DNA of 64,000 nt, taken from NCBI GenBank assembly GCA_001692895.1, contig KV748177.1, forward strand, positions 4,130,130 to 4,194,129. Reading direction: 5' to 3'. A program made the translations under genes and the position numbers. The first letter of the stretch is position 1. The number at the start of each line of letters is the position of its first letter. The notes under the pieces were generated by a model. The model worked only from the letters and a program-made list of their open reading frames with translations. It did no database searches and was not told where the DNA came from. Below, piece by piece: positions 22,616 to 35,248 of the stretch. The stretch comes from Cenococcum geophilum 1.58 (taxonomy: Eukaryota; Ascomycota; Dothideomycetes; Gloniales; Gloniaceae).

Positions 22616-25600
22616 TCATACTTCCAACCGGTTTACACCATTTTCAGCATCTGTATGGGGCTTCTGCGAAAGAAGCAGGTCTTCTAGTTCTCTTTTCCGA
22701 CGTTGAACCTTCAAGACATGCTATTTATAGTTAGCAATCGTTGCTGTGGAGAATCGGTGGAAAAACCTCTTCAAAAGAGCCCTTCATCACAAATCGGACG
22801 GTTGTAACTTCTTTCGTCTGACCCATTCGGTGAATCCGAGCCAAGGCTTGCTCCTCGACCGTAGGGTTCCACTGTGGTTCCATGATATAGGCGCAAGAGG
22901 CTGCAGTGATATCAAGACTACGCTTTGTTAGGAGTTTCTTAAATGATGTAATGAGCATGGTATTCTTACCCAACTGATGCGCATGATATGGTCATAAGTA
23001 TGACGGAGATCATCGGCTCGCGCCGAAACTTGTCCAACGCAATTAGCCTATTTTCTGGAGAAACTTTGCCGTCGAATCGGACATAAGAGATTGAAGCTTG
23101 ATCAAGTCCCTGCTCAATTAAATCGAGGGTGGACCTCCAATAGGAAAATACGACGCTAATACAGTAAGCTCTACTCCTGTACGCATGTTTAAAGGTCGGC
23201 TTTCGTAATACTCACCTCTTCACGCCCTCCTGTAGATTTTGCAGATCGGTAATGAGAGCCTTGACTTTGGTTGACAGTCCCTCCTGATCTTGCGCAAATT
23301 CGGATGGCCTTGGTGAGGACACATTTGAAGAATTGTTCGAAAAAGAGCCCCTCGAGACAGGGATCACAGGGCACTGTGGTACATGGCCACATAGGGATAT
23401 ATTAGCATTCGGAGACTCTGAAAACTGCTGGGTGCAACTCGAGCATATAATACGAAGGCAACGCGAAATGTGCAGATGTGAATGATCTCTAGGTCCTCCA
23501 GCCAACATGTCGTCCTCGGTCGCATCCAGGTCCAGGGAACATGAAAAACAAGAGACATTTTCAACCGTCACAAGGGAGTCGAACATTCTTTGCGCTGCGG
23601 CAGTATTCCATTCGCATTTCGTCCGGTTAACGTCGAGGCTAATCTGGCGTGTACTAGTTGATCGTTTATACACTCCCAGATTGCATATTAGACGAAGATC
23701 ACTTATTCTCTGTAGAGAATTCATGTACGATACTCGAAAGGATGATCCGGACTGCATGCCCAATGCATTGTCCAGAACACGCACAGCTCTTGTTCTTAAC
23801 TCTTCATAGAGTGAACGTTCTTCATGGCTAAAATCCAAGGCGAACAACTTGTCAACTCTTGAAGGAAGTTCAATGGAATTCTTCGAACGCCGGAGCAATA
23901 TGCACTGGAGTAGTCGTTTTAGTCTCTCGATGGCATGTGTGTCTTGGCGGGACTTCCAAACTTGAGTGATGTCAGCATCGAATGTTTTCGGATCATCATA
24001 CGGGCAAACGCGCAGAAAATGAAAAATCGTTGCGAGGTCAGTTAGGCGGTTTTGCAAAGGTGTACCAGTGACGGCCCACCGTGAAGCAGAATGAAGGGAG
24101 CAGACTGCCTTTGCCGTATTTGTTGAGCGATCTCGAACGTAATGCGCTGTGGAGATTTAGCCTGGGAATGGTATAACAGTATATGATGTCTACAAACCTT
24201 CATCCAGAATGATACGACGCCAGTGCAGAGAGAACAATAAGGACCCTGATCCTTTCCTCCACTCCGACTCAGTAGTCTGATATGTAGTAATAACGACATT
24301 ACAATTATCGAGCTGTGACTTCTTCGTAATGCGTTTTCCAGCATGGTGCCGACGGATGACAAGCGTGCCCTCCTTTAGGTGTCTAAGCTGTTAGTACAGG
24401 CATTGTAGCATGCTAGCCGAATTCTTACTTTTTGAATTGATTTTCCCAAGTCGGTATCACTGTTGAAAGCATTAAATCTCTAACTGCGGCAAAGGTGAAA
24501 GGTTACTCACAAGGTGGTGGCACGATGAGAAGGGTAGCGCTGGTAAAGTGATACGATTCGTAGCAATTCATATCTTTTAGTTCTTCCGACATATCCTGAG
24601 AAGTATTTGAGGAGTCGTTTGCGATAAGTGATATCATACTCAATGATTTCCCAAGTCCCATTGGGTCTGCAAGTATACCTCCACAGAACTGTGGCGGTCT
24701 TGAGATTTGTGTCTTTCTGGTAATGTTGTTCATGTATCTAGCATGATTAGGGCTTGATTGCGAAAGAAAAGCTAGCCATTCGTACAATTTACCATTCGGG
24801 GTCATCACTTCACTCCACACGTCCTTTCCACATTCATCCAAAGCCCACCCACGCTCTCTCTTAACCATGAAATACAGAGCTTGTTTTTGATGTCTAAGCC
24901 CACACTTAGCATTTTAGACGAATAAAAAATAGAATACTTACCGAAAAAGGGAAGTTACTAATGCCGGAGGAGATTCAGTTTCCGGTAGATTTATGGGAGC
25001 ATTTAATCCTTCGAGGAGATCGATGTTCCCGCTTATCTCGCTTATGTGCATATGACGATGAGCTGAATCTAGATCGAGAGTCATGGGAGCCTCTACGTCA
25101 AGGCCAGACAGCCGATGGGGGTTGCAATATCTGACGTTTCGATCACAACCCACAGGGTCCTGTAGATACATATTACACGTTTGGAAGAAATCTCCCACAT
25201 CATCAAAGAGGTCTAAGGGACCATAAACAATTATAGTAAGCGCTGCGGCACGTTGATTTCTTCCTTCTTTTATGCAGTTATCAGAAGGTGAGAGAAAGAT
25301 CTGCATGTCGAGTTGACTATCCTGTGAAAGTGTATAGAGTACTTGGGCTTCTCGTGGACCTACGACGCCTTCCACAAATGGTATACCTTTCAGTGAGAAT
25401 TTTCCACTTTCTAGTAGCTGAACTGGATGTCTAAAAATATTCTGCGGCAGATGGCAAGAAGAAAAACGAGCGGGCACCCCAGTAACCTTTTGGCAGAAGT
25501 AAGTGAAAAGTATATGGGAGGGGAACTGATGGAGGCACACTAACTCACCATACCAAAGCAGACTTGATCATTTACAATTGAACAGCTAATAGGAGAGTCT

Positions 25601-26163
25601 GCTAATTCTCTCAGTACTCCAGTGGATTGATGTCTGGTGGAGAGATAAGCTAGGTTAGCAGCATGGCCGTGATCAGAAAGGGGTGGGTAATGTTGGGAGT
25701 AATACAGTGACACGGTAGAAGAGTCGAAGCTTTGAAATAACACTTCATTAGTAGAGCACACCTGAGTTGCATCTTGCTGTAGATGTAGTCCTGGTGAAGC
25801 CTCAGCAGATTTTGAAGCAGTATACTGAATTTCCAAAGGCATCTCCAAACTCCAGTTGAAGGAGGCCTGATCATTCTGATGGCATTCAAAGGAATACACC
25901 TCTTCCTTTCGGTTAGGAAGTGTTTCTCGTGAAATACATCCAGCTGTACTCCATTGTTCGTATTTTATTGCTTCCGTTGGGGTAATGCACACGCTTCTCT
26001 CATTATGAGTATCCAGCCGGCGGCGTTTGGATTGATGCAGCTCAAATTCGTCGGAGCGTACGAGGGCAGTATTTGACCCTCGCTGTGCGTAATCTTCAGC
26101 CGTCCTCATCTGCAATTTTGTCTCACCAGGTACGCTCGAAGGGAAAGCTTGCGGAGGTGCCAT
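22616..26163 (-). CDS. SNF2-family ATPase, Rad5/HLTF (SMARCA3)-like
   Basis: Nine exons: 26163-25549, 25486-24942, 24893-24511, 24459-24429, 24382-24198, 24146-23216, 23155-22970, 22917-22767 and 22720-22616. Lengths sum to 3,132 nt, in frame throughout (1,043 residues). Motif I is GGILADPMGLGKS (about residue 460; proline replaces the usual glutamate). The DEAH box is assembled across an intron (near 587). TGTPLQNRLTDL, a RING-like cysteine cluster (CFSC...CLRIICSSC, about 790-830) and QWNPTVEEQALARIHRMGQ follow. The middle RING and N-terminal region (DPIGCDRN-like LQDPVGCDRNVRYCNPHRLS) place it with Rad5/Rad16/HLTF proteins acting in DNA-damage tolerance or chromatin remodelling. The start at 26163 is one of two in-frame ATGs; 26367 is the other. 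The last intron has a weak GTTTTT donor but a perfect TGCTAAC branch site. Confidence 0.88.
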
Positions 26164-26540
26164 GGCATGTGGAAGATTGCCTGAGGAAGTTAACACTGTA
26201 TTCTCATACAAGTATATGAAGTCATACCATAGCTCCGGCACTCCAGTCAGCGAAGAGAGGTCATAACACTCATTGTCGTCAATAACATTATGAGCTACTC
26301 TGGTTGCACAGAGAAAGCGAAAAGTCGTCAAAGCGAGGCTAAAGACTACATGCAGGGGGCCTAGCATTGGTGCACATTGTTGGCAAGGCTGAAAGCGAGT
26401 CCGCCTCGTTCATTACGCCTCCATAACTTCTTTGAACCGCTCTTCAGGAGGACTGTAGGAAACGGCCCATCACAACGGAAGCAGAGACATCAATTTCTTT
26501 CTCACAGACAATAATAAGTCTGCTGGAAAAGCATCTCGCC

Positions 26541-29500
26541 ATGTGCCTGGTGTCCGGGAGCTCGGGCCCCTCAGCCTCAACCTCGCCGAAAGCCCTTGCT
26601 CCACAAGCTCGACTTGCGTTCCAAGATGCTTTCAACAAATTTGAGCAAACGGTACGGAAATTCTCTGTTGAGGATTCTCATAACTTCCAGTCTTCTAGTC
26701 TGGAAGATGTACGAAATGCAGCAAAAGAAGTTGAGCGGCAACTTGCTGCAAGGCAGTGTCTTCGTAACATGCGACGGGTCCAACCTTTTCTTGACGGACT
26801 CGAACACTACTCGAAAGTAATCGAAGTACTCTGCAACGGAACGCCATATCTTCCTTGGATCTGGGTAAGTTATAAACCGGAACACCCGACGACTCTTAGT
26901 GGTGGCTTCTAATAATTACGGATTCGCAGGCTCCAGTAAGACTGATGTTGCAGGTAATCTAAAGTTTCGTCCTGTCAAGCACTTTTACTACTTTAGAAAC
27001 CGGTGGTATTTGATAAGTCAAGTAATCAGAAAACGAAGGTCTCTCTAAATTCCATTGGCATGCAAAAGAAAAGTATCATTCCGTGAGCACCAAAATATCC
27101 AAAATACAACAAAAGACAATTTGGAATAGCTTCTCTACACCTTTTTTCAAAGTGTTTTCGCAGGAGATGGAGTTCTACCGAGAAACAGTCGATATCCCAA
27201 AATTGCGCGGTACAGCTGTCGAATCTGACTATGGGTATTCACAGCCTATAATTTATCATTTTCAACCCGTATTGTTGCTGCCAAACTTAGCAGTTCTTGA
27301 AACTAATGAGAGCATCAGCTTGCCGCAGACTTCACGGCAGCATTCGAGAAACTTATATCTGCGTACGGACAAATTGCAGAAAACCTTCCTCGCTTCGATC
27401 GTTTAAGCGACACTTTCAGTGATAATCCGGAATTTCAACAAGTTCTTGCTATTGTCTATACCGACATACTGGAGTTCCATCACAGTGCCTATAAATTCTT
27501 CAGAAGACGTGGTGAGTGGCATTCATTCCTAGCCTGTATGTCCTTAACTCACTTAGATTAGGGTGGAAATGCTTCTTCAGTTCCTCGTGGGGACGATTCG
27601 ACGCACGTTTTAAGTGTATTTTAGAGAGCCTGGCGAAACATACTGATATGGTTGATCGTGAGGCCAACGCTTTTGCAATTGCTGAAGCAAGGGAATGGAG
27701 GCAGCGAGCAATCCAGGCGGCGGCAAAGAGGGAGATGGAGCAATCTGCTGCCCAAGTCCAATCAGTAATTTCTTGGCTCGGGAGCACAGCAACTAAACAG
27801 GACCAACAAGATGATCTTCTTGATCGGCTTTTGTGCAGTTGCTATCCAGAAACATCGGAATGGATAGTGAGGAACTCAAAGATCAGGGCGTGGTCAAAAG
27901 ACCAGCCTACCCAGCCGTTATTGTGGTTAAAGGGGAAGCCAGGATCTGGTAAGTTCACTATCGGTTAATCAAAAAATAGTCACTTACGTTAGCCAGGCAA
28001 AAGCATACTATGCTCCAAGCTAATCCAGTTTCTGCGACAGGATCGTCAATCTACTGTTTTGTTTCACTTTTGCAGCTACTTGTCGGCTGACTCAACCCAA
28101 TCTGCTCTAGTTCTAAAGTCGTTAACCGCGCAACTCCTAAGGCACAATCGGGACCTCTCGTCATACATTTACGACGAATTTATCTTAAAAGGTCTCACGT
28201 CTTCCGTGCAAAACTTAAAGCAGATACTTGCAAATCTTCTTTCCTCCGTAAAAGGACCTCGTATTATCATAGATGGACTCGACGAATGTGAAGACGCAGA
28301 GCAAAAAGTTGTGTTAAGAGATATACTACCCTATGCGTCAGGTGGTGTGTCAGGGGTGGCGTGCAAAATCTTGATTGCAAGCAGAGATGTTCGTTATATC
28401 ACTGCAGTTCTCTCAAAAGGGCCTACTCTGTCTCTCAACGATGAAAGCAATTCAATCAACGCAGCTATCCAAAGCTTTGTACATCAGAGAATTCTCGAAA
28501 TGTATGAGAAATTCCAAGACCTCGAAGTTGACGAACGTGTAATATCTGGTATTGAAAAGGAGATTGTCACGAAATCCGAGGGTCAGCTAAGTATCCGCCC
28601 ATATAGCGTCAAATAATAAGCTACTGATAATTTGCATATTTGAAAAGGGATGTTTCTGTGGGTCCGGCTTGTACTAGGTGTCTTGGAAGATGATGTATAT
28701 AGCACTAGCGAGTTGAAAACTGTTGTTCGAAGTCTTCCAACAGGTCTGAAGGATTTGTGAGTGCGCTATATGGCCTACACATAATCTGTTGTATTGTTGC
28801 TTACTCTTTTACTAGCTATGAGCGGATCCTTGATAGAATTAGGAACCTCAGCCCCCAGAGTTTTAAAAAGGCCATTCGTATTCTGGAGTGGATTGCCTTC
28901 GCAAAACGACCCCTTCAGAAATTTGAACTCCAAAATGCTCTAGCTTTCCCTACAGCTGGCGATACTCCGAATGAGGGCGAGAAACTATCAGAGACAGTAT
29001 TGCACCTTTGCAGACCGCTGATTGAGGATGGCTTTAACGGGATAGTGACATTTGTTCACTTCTCCGTTCACGAGTAAGGGCGACACGTTGCTCAACATTG
29101 GCGACGGCTAATTTCCGTAAGATATCTTGTGCATAAACTTAGCGGCCCGTTTTTGAAGCAACCGAAAGCGGAATATGATCTCACGACGGCATGCGTTGCA
29201 TGCATTGGATTTAGTATCGGCCTCATTAATGCTAGGTCTCCGGAAGACCACCGTACCGCCAATGTTGGTAGAGGGTTTCACGCACTCTACTTGTATGCAA
29301 ATGAGTACTGGATTGACCATCTCTCCTCTTATATTCATGCCGGTGGTAGTCTCAATACCAACGAATCCGGTTCCCTTCGCCATCAACTTGGCCGACTTGT
29401 TGATTTACAAAAGCGCTACGAAGTGCAAAATTTGAGCAATTCTGCGCCTCCGCGAGATCGCTTTCTCTCAGTCGATGGACGCCTTGCTTATTTAGCGGAT

Positions 29501-31469
29501 TGCCCTGAAATTCACAGACTGGCCAGCAAAATAGTTGCATTCCGAGATTCGCAACAGAGGAAACAGTTAGAAACCAACTTTGGTATGTACAGTTAATCTA
29601 TTCCATGTATGCGAAACATGAGTACATTTTGTGACCACTCTGCGCGTGGAATCAGTACGTGCCTTTCGGTTTGTAAGATATTCGGAACCACTTGGGCGTA
29701 CGCCCACGTCCACGGCTCTTTGCGCTGTGCTTCCGTATCTTTGGAACGAGACCAAAGATAGTTGCTAATTAAACGTGCTCACGTAGATACTACACGGTCT
29801 CAAGAGCGAGACCCCACTCCGTTCAGCAATATGCTACATAGTTATCTGAATCGGGTACATCAATTACTTGGGTCCGACAGCTTTCCCGGTCTTACGAATG
29901 GACAATTGTCTATATTCAAATCTACATACGGGCCAACAGCCTTTGTCTGTCGTTTCTTCGGCTGCACACAATCGACGACTGGATTTGCAAATGATCAGCT
30001 TCGTAGGCAACACGAACTCATCCATGCTCCGCCACTGCTATGTAATAACTCTAGTTGTTCTTATGGTTTAAGTTTTGGATCTTTGGAAGCACTCAAGCGC
30101 CACATGAGGGAGAACCACGAAGATACACCACCAACAATTCCAAGATCCGTGCGTTTACGCTCTGTTAAGCTTTCCTCAGCGGCACTTGAAAACGGGGTCT
30201 CGACACAGCCAGCATCTTCTGCCGTCGACCCCGATACCTACACTTGCGTTTACCGTGGCTGCACATTGCGCTTTGAAACTTCGCAGGAACTTCAAAAGCA
30301 TGAGCGCGACAAGCATCACCGAAACCTAATCTCGTTAAGTAACGAATCTGATCATATTGTCTTCAGCTCATCCTCCCAATCCCAAAGCCATGAAAGAGAC
30401 AGCGTCGGCTGCAACCCTGTTACGGTAATATACCATATTTTAAAAGTTTTACAGGGCCATTCGGACATTGTCAACGCCGTCGCCTTCTCGCCGGACGGCA
30501 AGCTGGTCGCGTCGGCATCGGACGACCGCACCATCAGGCTCTGGGACGCAGCCACGGGAGCGGCGCTGCAGACGCTCGAGGGCCATTCGAATTTGGTCTG
30601 CGCCGTTGCCTTCTCGCCGGACGGCAAGCTGGTCGCGTCGGCCATCGTTCGATCACACCGTCAGGCTCTGGGATGCAGCTACGGGAGCGGCGCTGCAGAC
30701 CGCTCGAGGGCCATTCGGATGAGGTCCGCGACATCGCCTTCTCGCGACGGCAAGCTGGTCGCGTCAGCATCGTACGATTGCACCGTTAGGCTCTGGGACG
30801 GCTGGCACGGGAGCGGCGCTGCAGACGCTCGAGGGCATTCGGGTGAGGTCTGCGACGTCGCCTTCTCGGCCGAACGGCAAGCTGGTTGCGTCGGCATCGT
30901 TATCGTCGGCATCGTTATCGTTCGATCGCGTTGTTAGACTCTGGGACGCAGCCACGGGAGCGGCGCTGCAGACGCTCGAGGGCCATTTGGATGAGGCAGC
31001 GCCGTCGCCTTTCTCGCCGGACGGCACGCTGGTCGCGTCGGCATCGCTCGATCACACCGTCAGGCTCTGGGATGCGAGCACGGGAGCGGCGCTGCAGACG
31101 CTCGAGGGCCATTCGGGTGAGGTCAGTGCCGTCGCCTTCTCGCCGGACGGTAAGCTGGGTCGCGTCGGCATCGTTCGATCACACCATCAGGCTCTGGGAC
31201 GCAGCCACGGGAGCGGCGCTGCAGACGCTCGAGGGCATTCGAATTTGGTCTGCGCCGTTGCCTTCTCGCCGGACGGCAAGCTGGTCGCGTCGGCATCGCT
31301 CGATCACACCGTCAGGCTCTGGGATGCGAACACGGGAGCGGCGCTGCAGACGCTCGAGGGCCATTCGGGTGAAGTCCGCGACGTCGCCTTCTCGCCGGAC
31401 GGCATGCTGGTCGCGTCGGCATCGTACGATTCTACCGTTAGGCTCTGGAAAGCGGCGGAGTTCACGTAG
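26541..31469 (+). CDS. STAND receptor: DUF7708-NACHT-3xC2H2-WD40, frame broken in WD40 array
   Basis: A fungal NLR-type receptor. Exons: 26541-26864, 26930-26953, 27319-27511, 27562-27948, 27997-28581, 28648-28756, 28816-29073, 29122-29582, then 29787 onward; all join in frame. Residues 1-240 match the DUF7708 type (RQLAARQCLRNMRRVQPFL, LCNGTPYLPWIW). The NACHT domain has Walker A GKPGSGKS, assembled across an intron at 27948/27997, and Walker B IIIDGLDEC. A helical/winged region follows (FVHFSVHEYL, also formed by splicing). Next come three C2H2-like fingers (29920-30330), then eight WD40 repeats of about 126 bp from 30455. Single-base gains and losses in repeats 2-7 leave repeat 8 one base out of frame with repeat 1; the first break is near 30640. 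Such proteins are cytoplasmic non-self or stress sensors triggering regulated death. Intron 2 (365 bp) is unusually long. Confidence 0.85.
30455..31469 (+). repeat. Eight near-identical WD40 repeats
   Basis: Units at 30455, 30581, 30709, 30834, 30981, 31107, 31234 and 31359, with lengths 126, 128, 125, 147, 126, 127, 125 and 111 to the stop. Each encodes GHS...VAFSPDGKLVASASxDxTxRLWDAATGAALQTLE. The array is GC-rich and starts abruptly after an AT-rich stretch. Unit 4 carries a 21-nt gain containing a local duplication of GTCGGCATCGTTATC. Confidence 0.92.
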
Positions 31470-32507
31470 CGAGCCACATAAAGGTGATATTTAATTAATT
31501 TATAATAAAATCAACAATGAGCTTATATATTTCAAATAGGCCAAATTGAAGCTTTTGTATTACTGTTTTGATCGCAATATCGCTTGAATTAATCTATCCA
31601 CGTTTTAGTGGTAATACAGACCCGCGCGCCAACCAATTGCATAGGTAACTACTACATTCCCGCGACGTCCCTTTCTAGATTAATGACCTATTAATCTACT
31701 TATTTATAGACTGTGGATCGCACCTAAATATATAAGAGAGGTGGGCCTAATCCTATTTATGAGATAAGTTCACAGATGAATCTGCCAAGAAAAGAGTACG
31801 TGATTGAGGGACGGTGGAGCGCTCGCATTCATCGCATTTCTTTACCGTTCCCCCCTCTCTAAAAGCAAAGGTTGCATCTCACTCGGTTCTCTTCGTATCC
31901 CTTCAGCCTTCAAAAACCGAATCGGAGACTTTTTTGTTGATAGGACTATGTCCAAAGTTGCAAAGCACTGCGCCTTACCTTAAATCAGCAGCATGCAGGT
32001 CATGGCACCGGCAAAACCCGGCGCATCCCCAAAAGCACCCAGGAGGGGTTTTCATCCCCACATAACGCGACATCTCCGCGGGTTCTAGAAGGTTTGTCGG
32101 GCTTCTAAAAAGGCCGGAGGAGGGGACGTGATAGGCTGCGACTCCGATTACGGAACGTCTAGGGCTGAAATTCATGGTCAGCGGGGCGACACTAAACCAT
32201 TGGCGGGATCGTTGGTAAGCGTCGGACAGGCCTTCAACCATGCACGCCCTTCCACTCCCTACCACACCGGATTCGGTCTGCAGATCCGAGAATGATGTGA
32301 CTCTTGCTGGCTCAAGCCTGAATCAACTCGCATTTACACCTTGCTGTCCCTACATCCTCTCCCGTCTCCCGTCATTTCTCTCCACCCGGCGTAATCAATC
32401 TTGTCACCTTGTTGTGCGGAGGGCGTGTAGTCCTCTGTCAATCGTCCGTAGGGCGAGCCCCTTTGCTGTTCTGGTTTCTCGCGTGCGTGCTTCATCCTGC
32501 CACCACC
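31470..32507. other. 1 kb intergenic before the homeodomain gene
   Basis: AT-rich to about 31760, then mixed. No gene seen. The last 250 bases are pyrimidine-rich and probably hold the promoter and leader of the homeodomain gene. Confidence 0.4.
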
Positions 32508-35176
32508 ATGGATAACTCCAATATCCAGTCGGATATGGCCGAATACTTTGACTTTGGCGAGGCCGCCATGCCTGATGTGCCACAAGACCATACAGATGAT
32601 GTCGAAGTTCCCACTATTGTTTCCACAGGGCGTAGTTTGTGTCCAGCACATGGCACCGACTCTGCAGATGGGTTAGTCCACTTATTCTCCTGAGCATCTT
32701 GAGTTGCCGAGACCGTTTTGTGTCCACTTCTTTACCACATCTCTTATCATAGGCAAGAACCATCTCAAAAGCTGTCTTTCTCTCAAGTCTTGGCATTACA
32801 GCGGGGCCTCTTATGACCAAGACGGTTCCACTCTGCCTGATTATTCATGATATCCTTCTATCTGCTGTCTTCAATCAGTCACGCGTAGCCGCATCGTGCC
32901 CTTACTAATGGTTCTCAGATGCATATGCCATGGCTTCATAGGCGACTATGAAATCCAAGAACCCACGCTCGAGGATTCGGTGAAAGCTGAGTGGAACAAC
33001 GATTTCTCCAGCTGGATTCCCCGATATTCGAAGCCCGAACATGCTTGCGATTACTGCAGCTCGCGACACCTCGAGTGCTTCATCACATATGAGGGTCAGA
33101 GCGCTTGTTCACCGTGCAGTGCCCTTTTCCGGCCTTGCAGCTTCAGCCAGCCTGGTGCCCGCCAGCAAAAGTCAAAGCATGCCCTCGACACATTAGATGT
33201 GGTCAGGGAAGATACCGCTCACTGCTTTGGTGGCCTTACCGGCATCAAGCCCATGCGATGTCTTGGTCACGTTGGGCCAATTGAACGAGATGATGATGAA
33301 AACGATAAAGGCTCAAGAAAAGGTAGTGCTAGGTTCGCGCGATCAGCAGTCAAGATCTTGAAGGATTGGATGGACGAGCACATCGACCATCCCTACCCAA
33401 CTGAAAAAGATAAAGAGGAGCTCAAGAATAAAACTGGGCTAACTAGCAGCCAAATCTCAAACTGGATGGCTAACACGAGGCGAAGGCAGAAGGCTCGACC
33501 GAAACGAGCCGCGTCACCTAGCCTTCGTCCATCTACAGCAGCCATCAACATACCCTCAGACCGAAATTGGGAATCCATGAATCCCTTCGAACGATGGAAG
33601 CACTCTCCCCCTGAAAACGAACCTGCGCCTCTAACGGCCATTGCCAAGGCCGTGGAAAACTTCGATCCACCAGAACCTCCTAGCCTCTCCAGCAGTTACG
33701 GTGCGCGCAAGCAGGACTCGAATGGCAGCTCCGGAAGCTTCTCCATCTTCCGCGCCCCTTCGACGACCTCTTTAGAAACGGGCTTCACAAACTTCTCATC
33801 TGGATCCGCCCAATCTCTCAACTCCGCATGGTCCCACGGATCCCGCAACTCCCTCAACTCCTTCAACTCGCTCAATAGCAACTCGAAGAAAGACCGCCGC
33901 CGCCGCCATCGTGTCCCTCCTCGAATGCCAAAACCAGACTTGAATTCTGCCAGCCAACGTCTCTTCCAGTGCACCTTCTGCACGGACAGATTCAAGTCAA
34001 AGTATGACTGGTCCCGGCACGAGAAATCGCTGCACCTGAGCTTAGAGAAGTGGATCTGTGCTCCGCTTGGGGATGTAATAACATGCTCAGCCTCTGGCCA
34101 GCGCAAATGCGTCTACTGCGATGCGTTGGACCCCACCGCTGAGCATCTCGAAACGCACAACCACTCAGCCTGCGAAGAGAAAGGTCTTGAAGCACGAACC
34201 TTCTATCGCAAAGACCATCTCCGGCAGCATCTCCGCCTCATGCACAGCTGCAAAATGACTCCCAGCATGGAAAACTGGAAATCCGAAGTCACATACATCA
34301 AATCGCGCTGCGGGTTCTGCGCGCAAGAATTCACCAAATGGCAAGACCGCGCGGACCACCTGGCCAAGGAATTCCGCAACGGCGCGCAGATGAAGGACTG
34401 GAAAGGGTGCCGAGGGCTCGAAGCGCACGTCGCCGCCCAGGTCACCAACGCCATGCCACCGTACCTCATCGCGAATGAGAGCAAGAGCCCGTTCCCGTTC
34501 TCGGCCAGCAACACCGCCAGCATGGCGCACCACACGCTCTACCTCACCTCGCCGGACCTGGAGGCCGCGATCCCTACCGCCGCGAGCTGCACCGGGGGTT
34601 TCTACGCGCAGGAATGGGGCGATGTCTCCCTCCAAGCCGCCGGCTACACCCCCCACTCCGACCCCCTCCTCTCCACCACCACTACCACCAGCGGGCCCTC
34701 CATCACTCCCTCCACCTGGACCAGCAACCTCACCACCACCCACTCCTCCTCCACCACCGCCCCCACCTCCCCGCTACAAACCCCGGGCAACAGCAGCATC
34801 AGCGGCAGCAACCCACCCGCCAACAGCAGCACGGCGACGTGCTGGGAGATCCTAACGCTCCGGCTCGGCCGGTTCGCGCAGCAGCAGATGGAGCAGGGCG
34901 GCAGCGTCCCGGACGAGCTGCTGCAGCGCCAGGCGCGCCGCATCCTGTACGGCGACGACGACCCGTGGAACCAGACGGCGGCGGACAACCCAGAGTGGTT
35001 GGCGCTGTTCAAGAAGGCGCACGGCGTCGAGGCCGCCGCGCCGGGGTTCGACCGCCGCGACGCGCTCGAGGATCTCGGCGTGCTGGGCGATGTCACGGCC
35101 TTTGAGGGCTTGCTGGAGGAGGGCCGGTGGGGGGTCCAGCGGGGGGCGGTGGTGGCGGCTGCTGAGGGGGCAGCGG

Positions 35177-35248
<72 letters not shown>

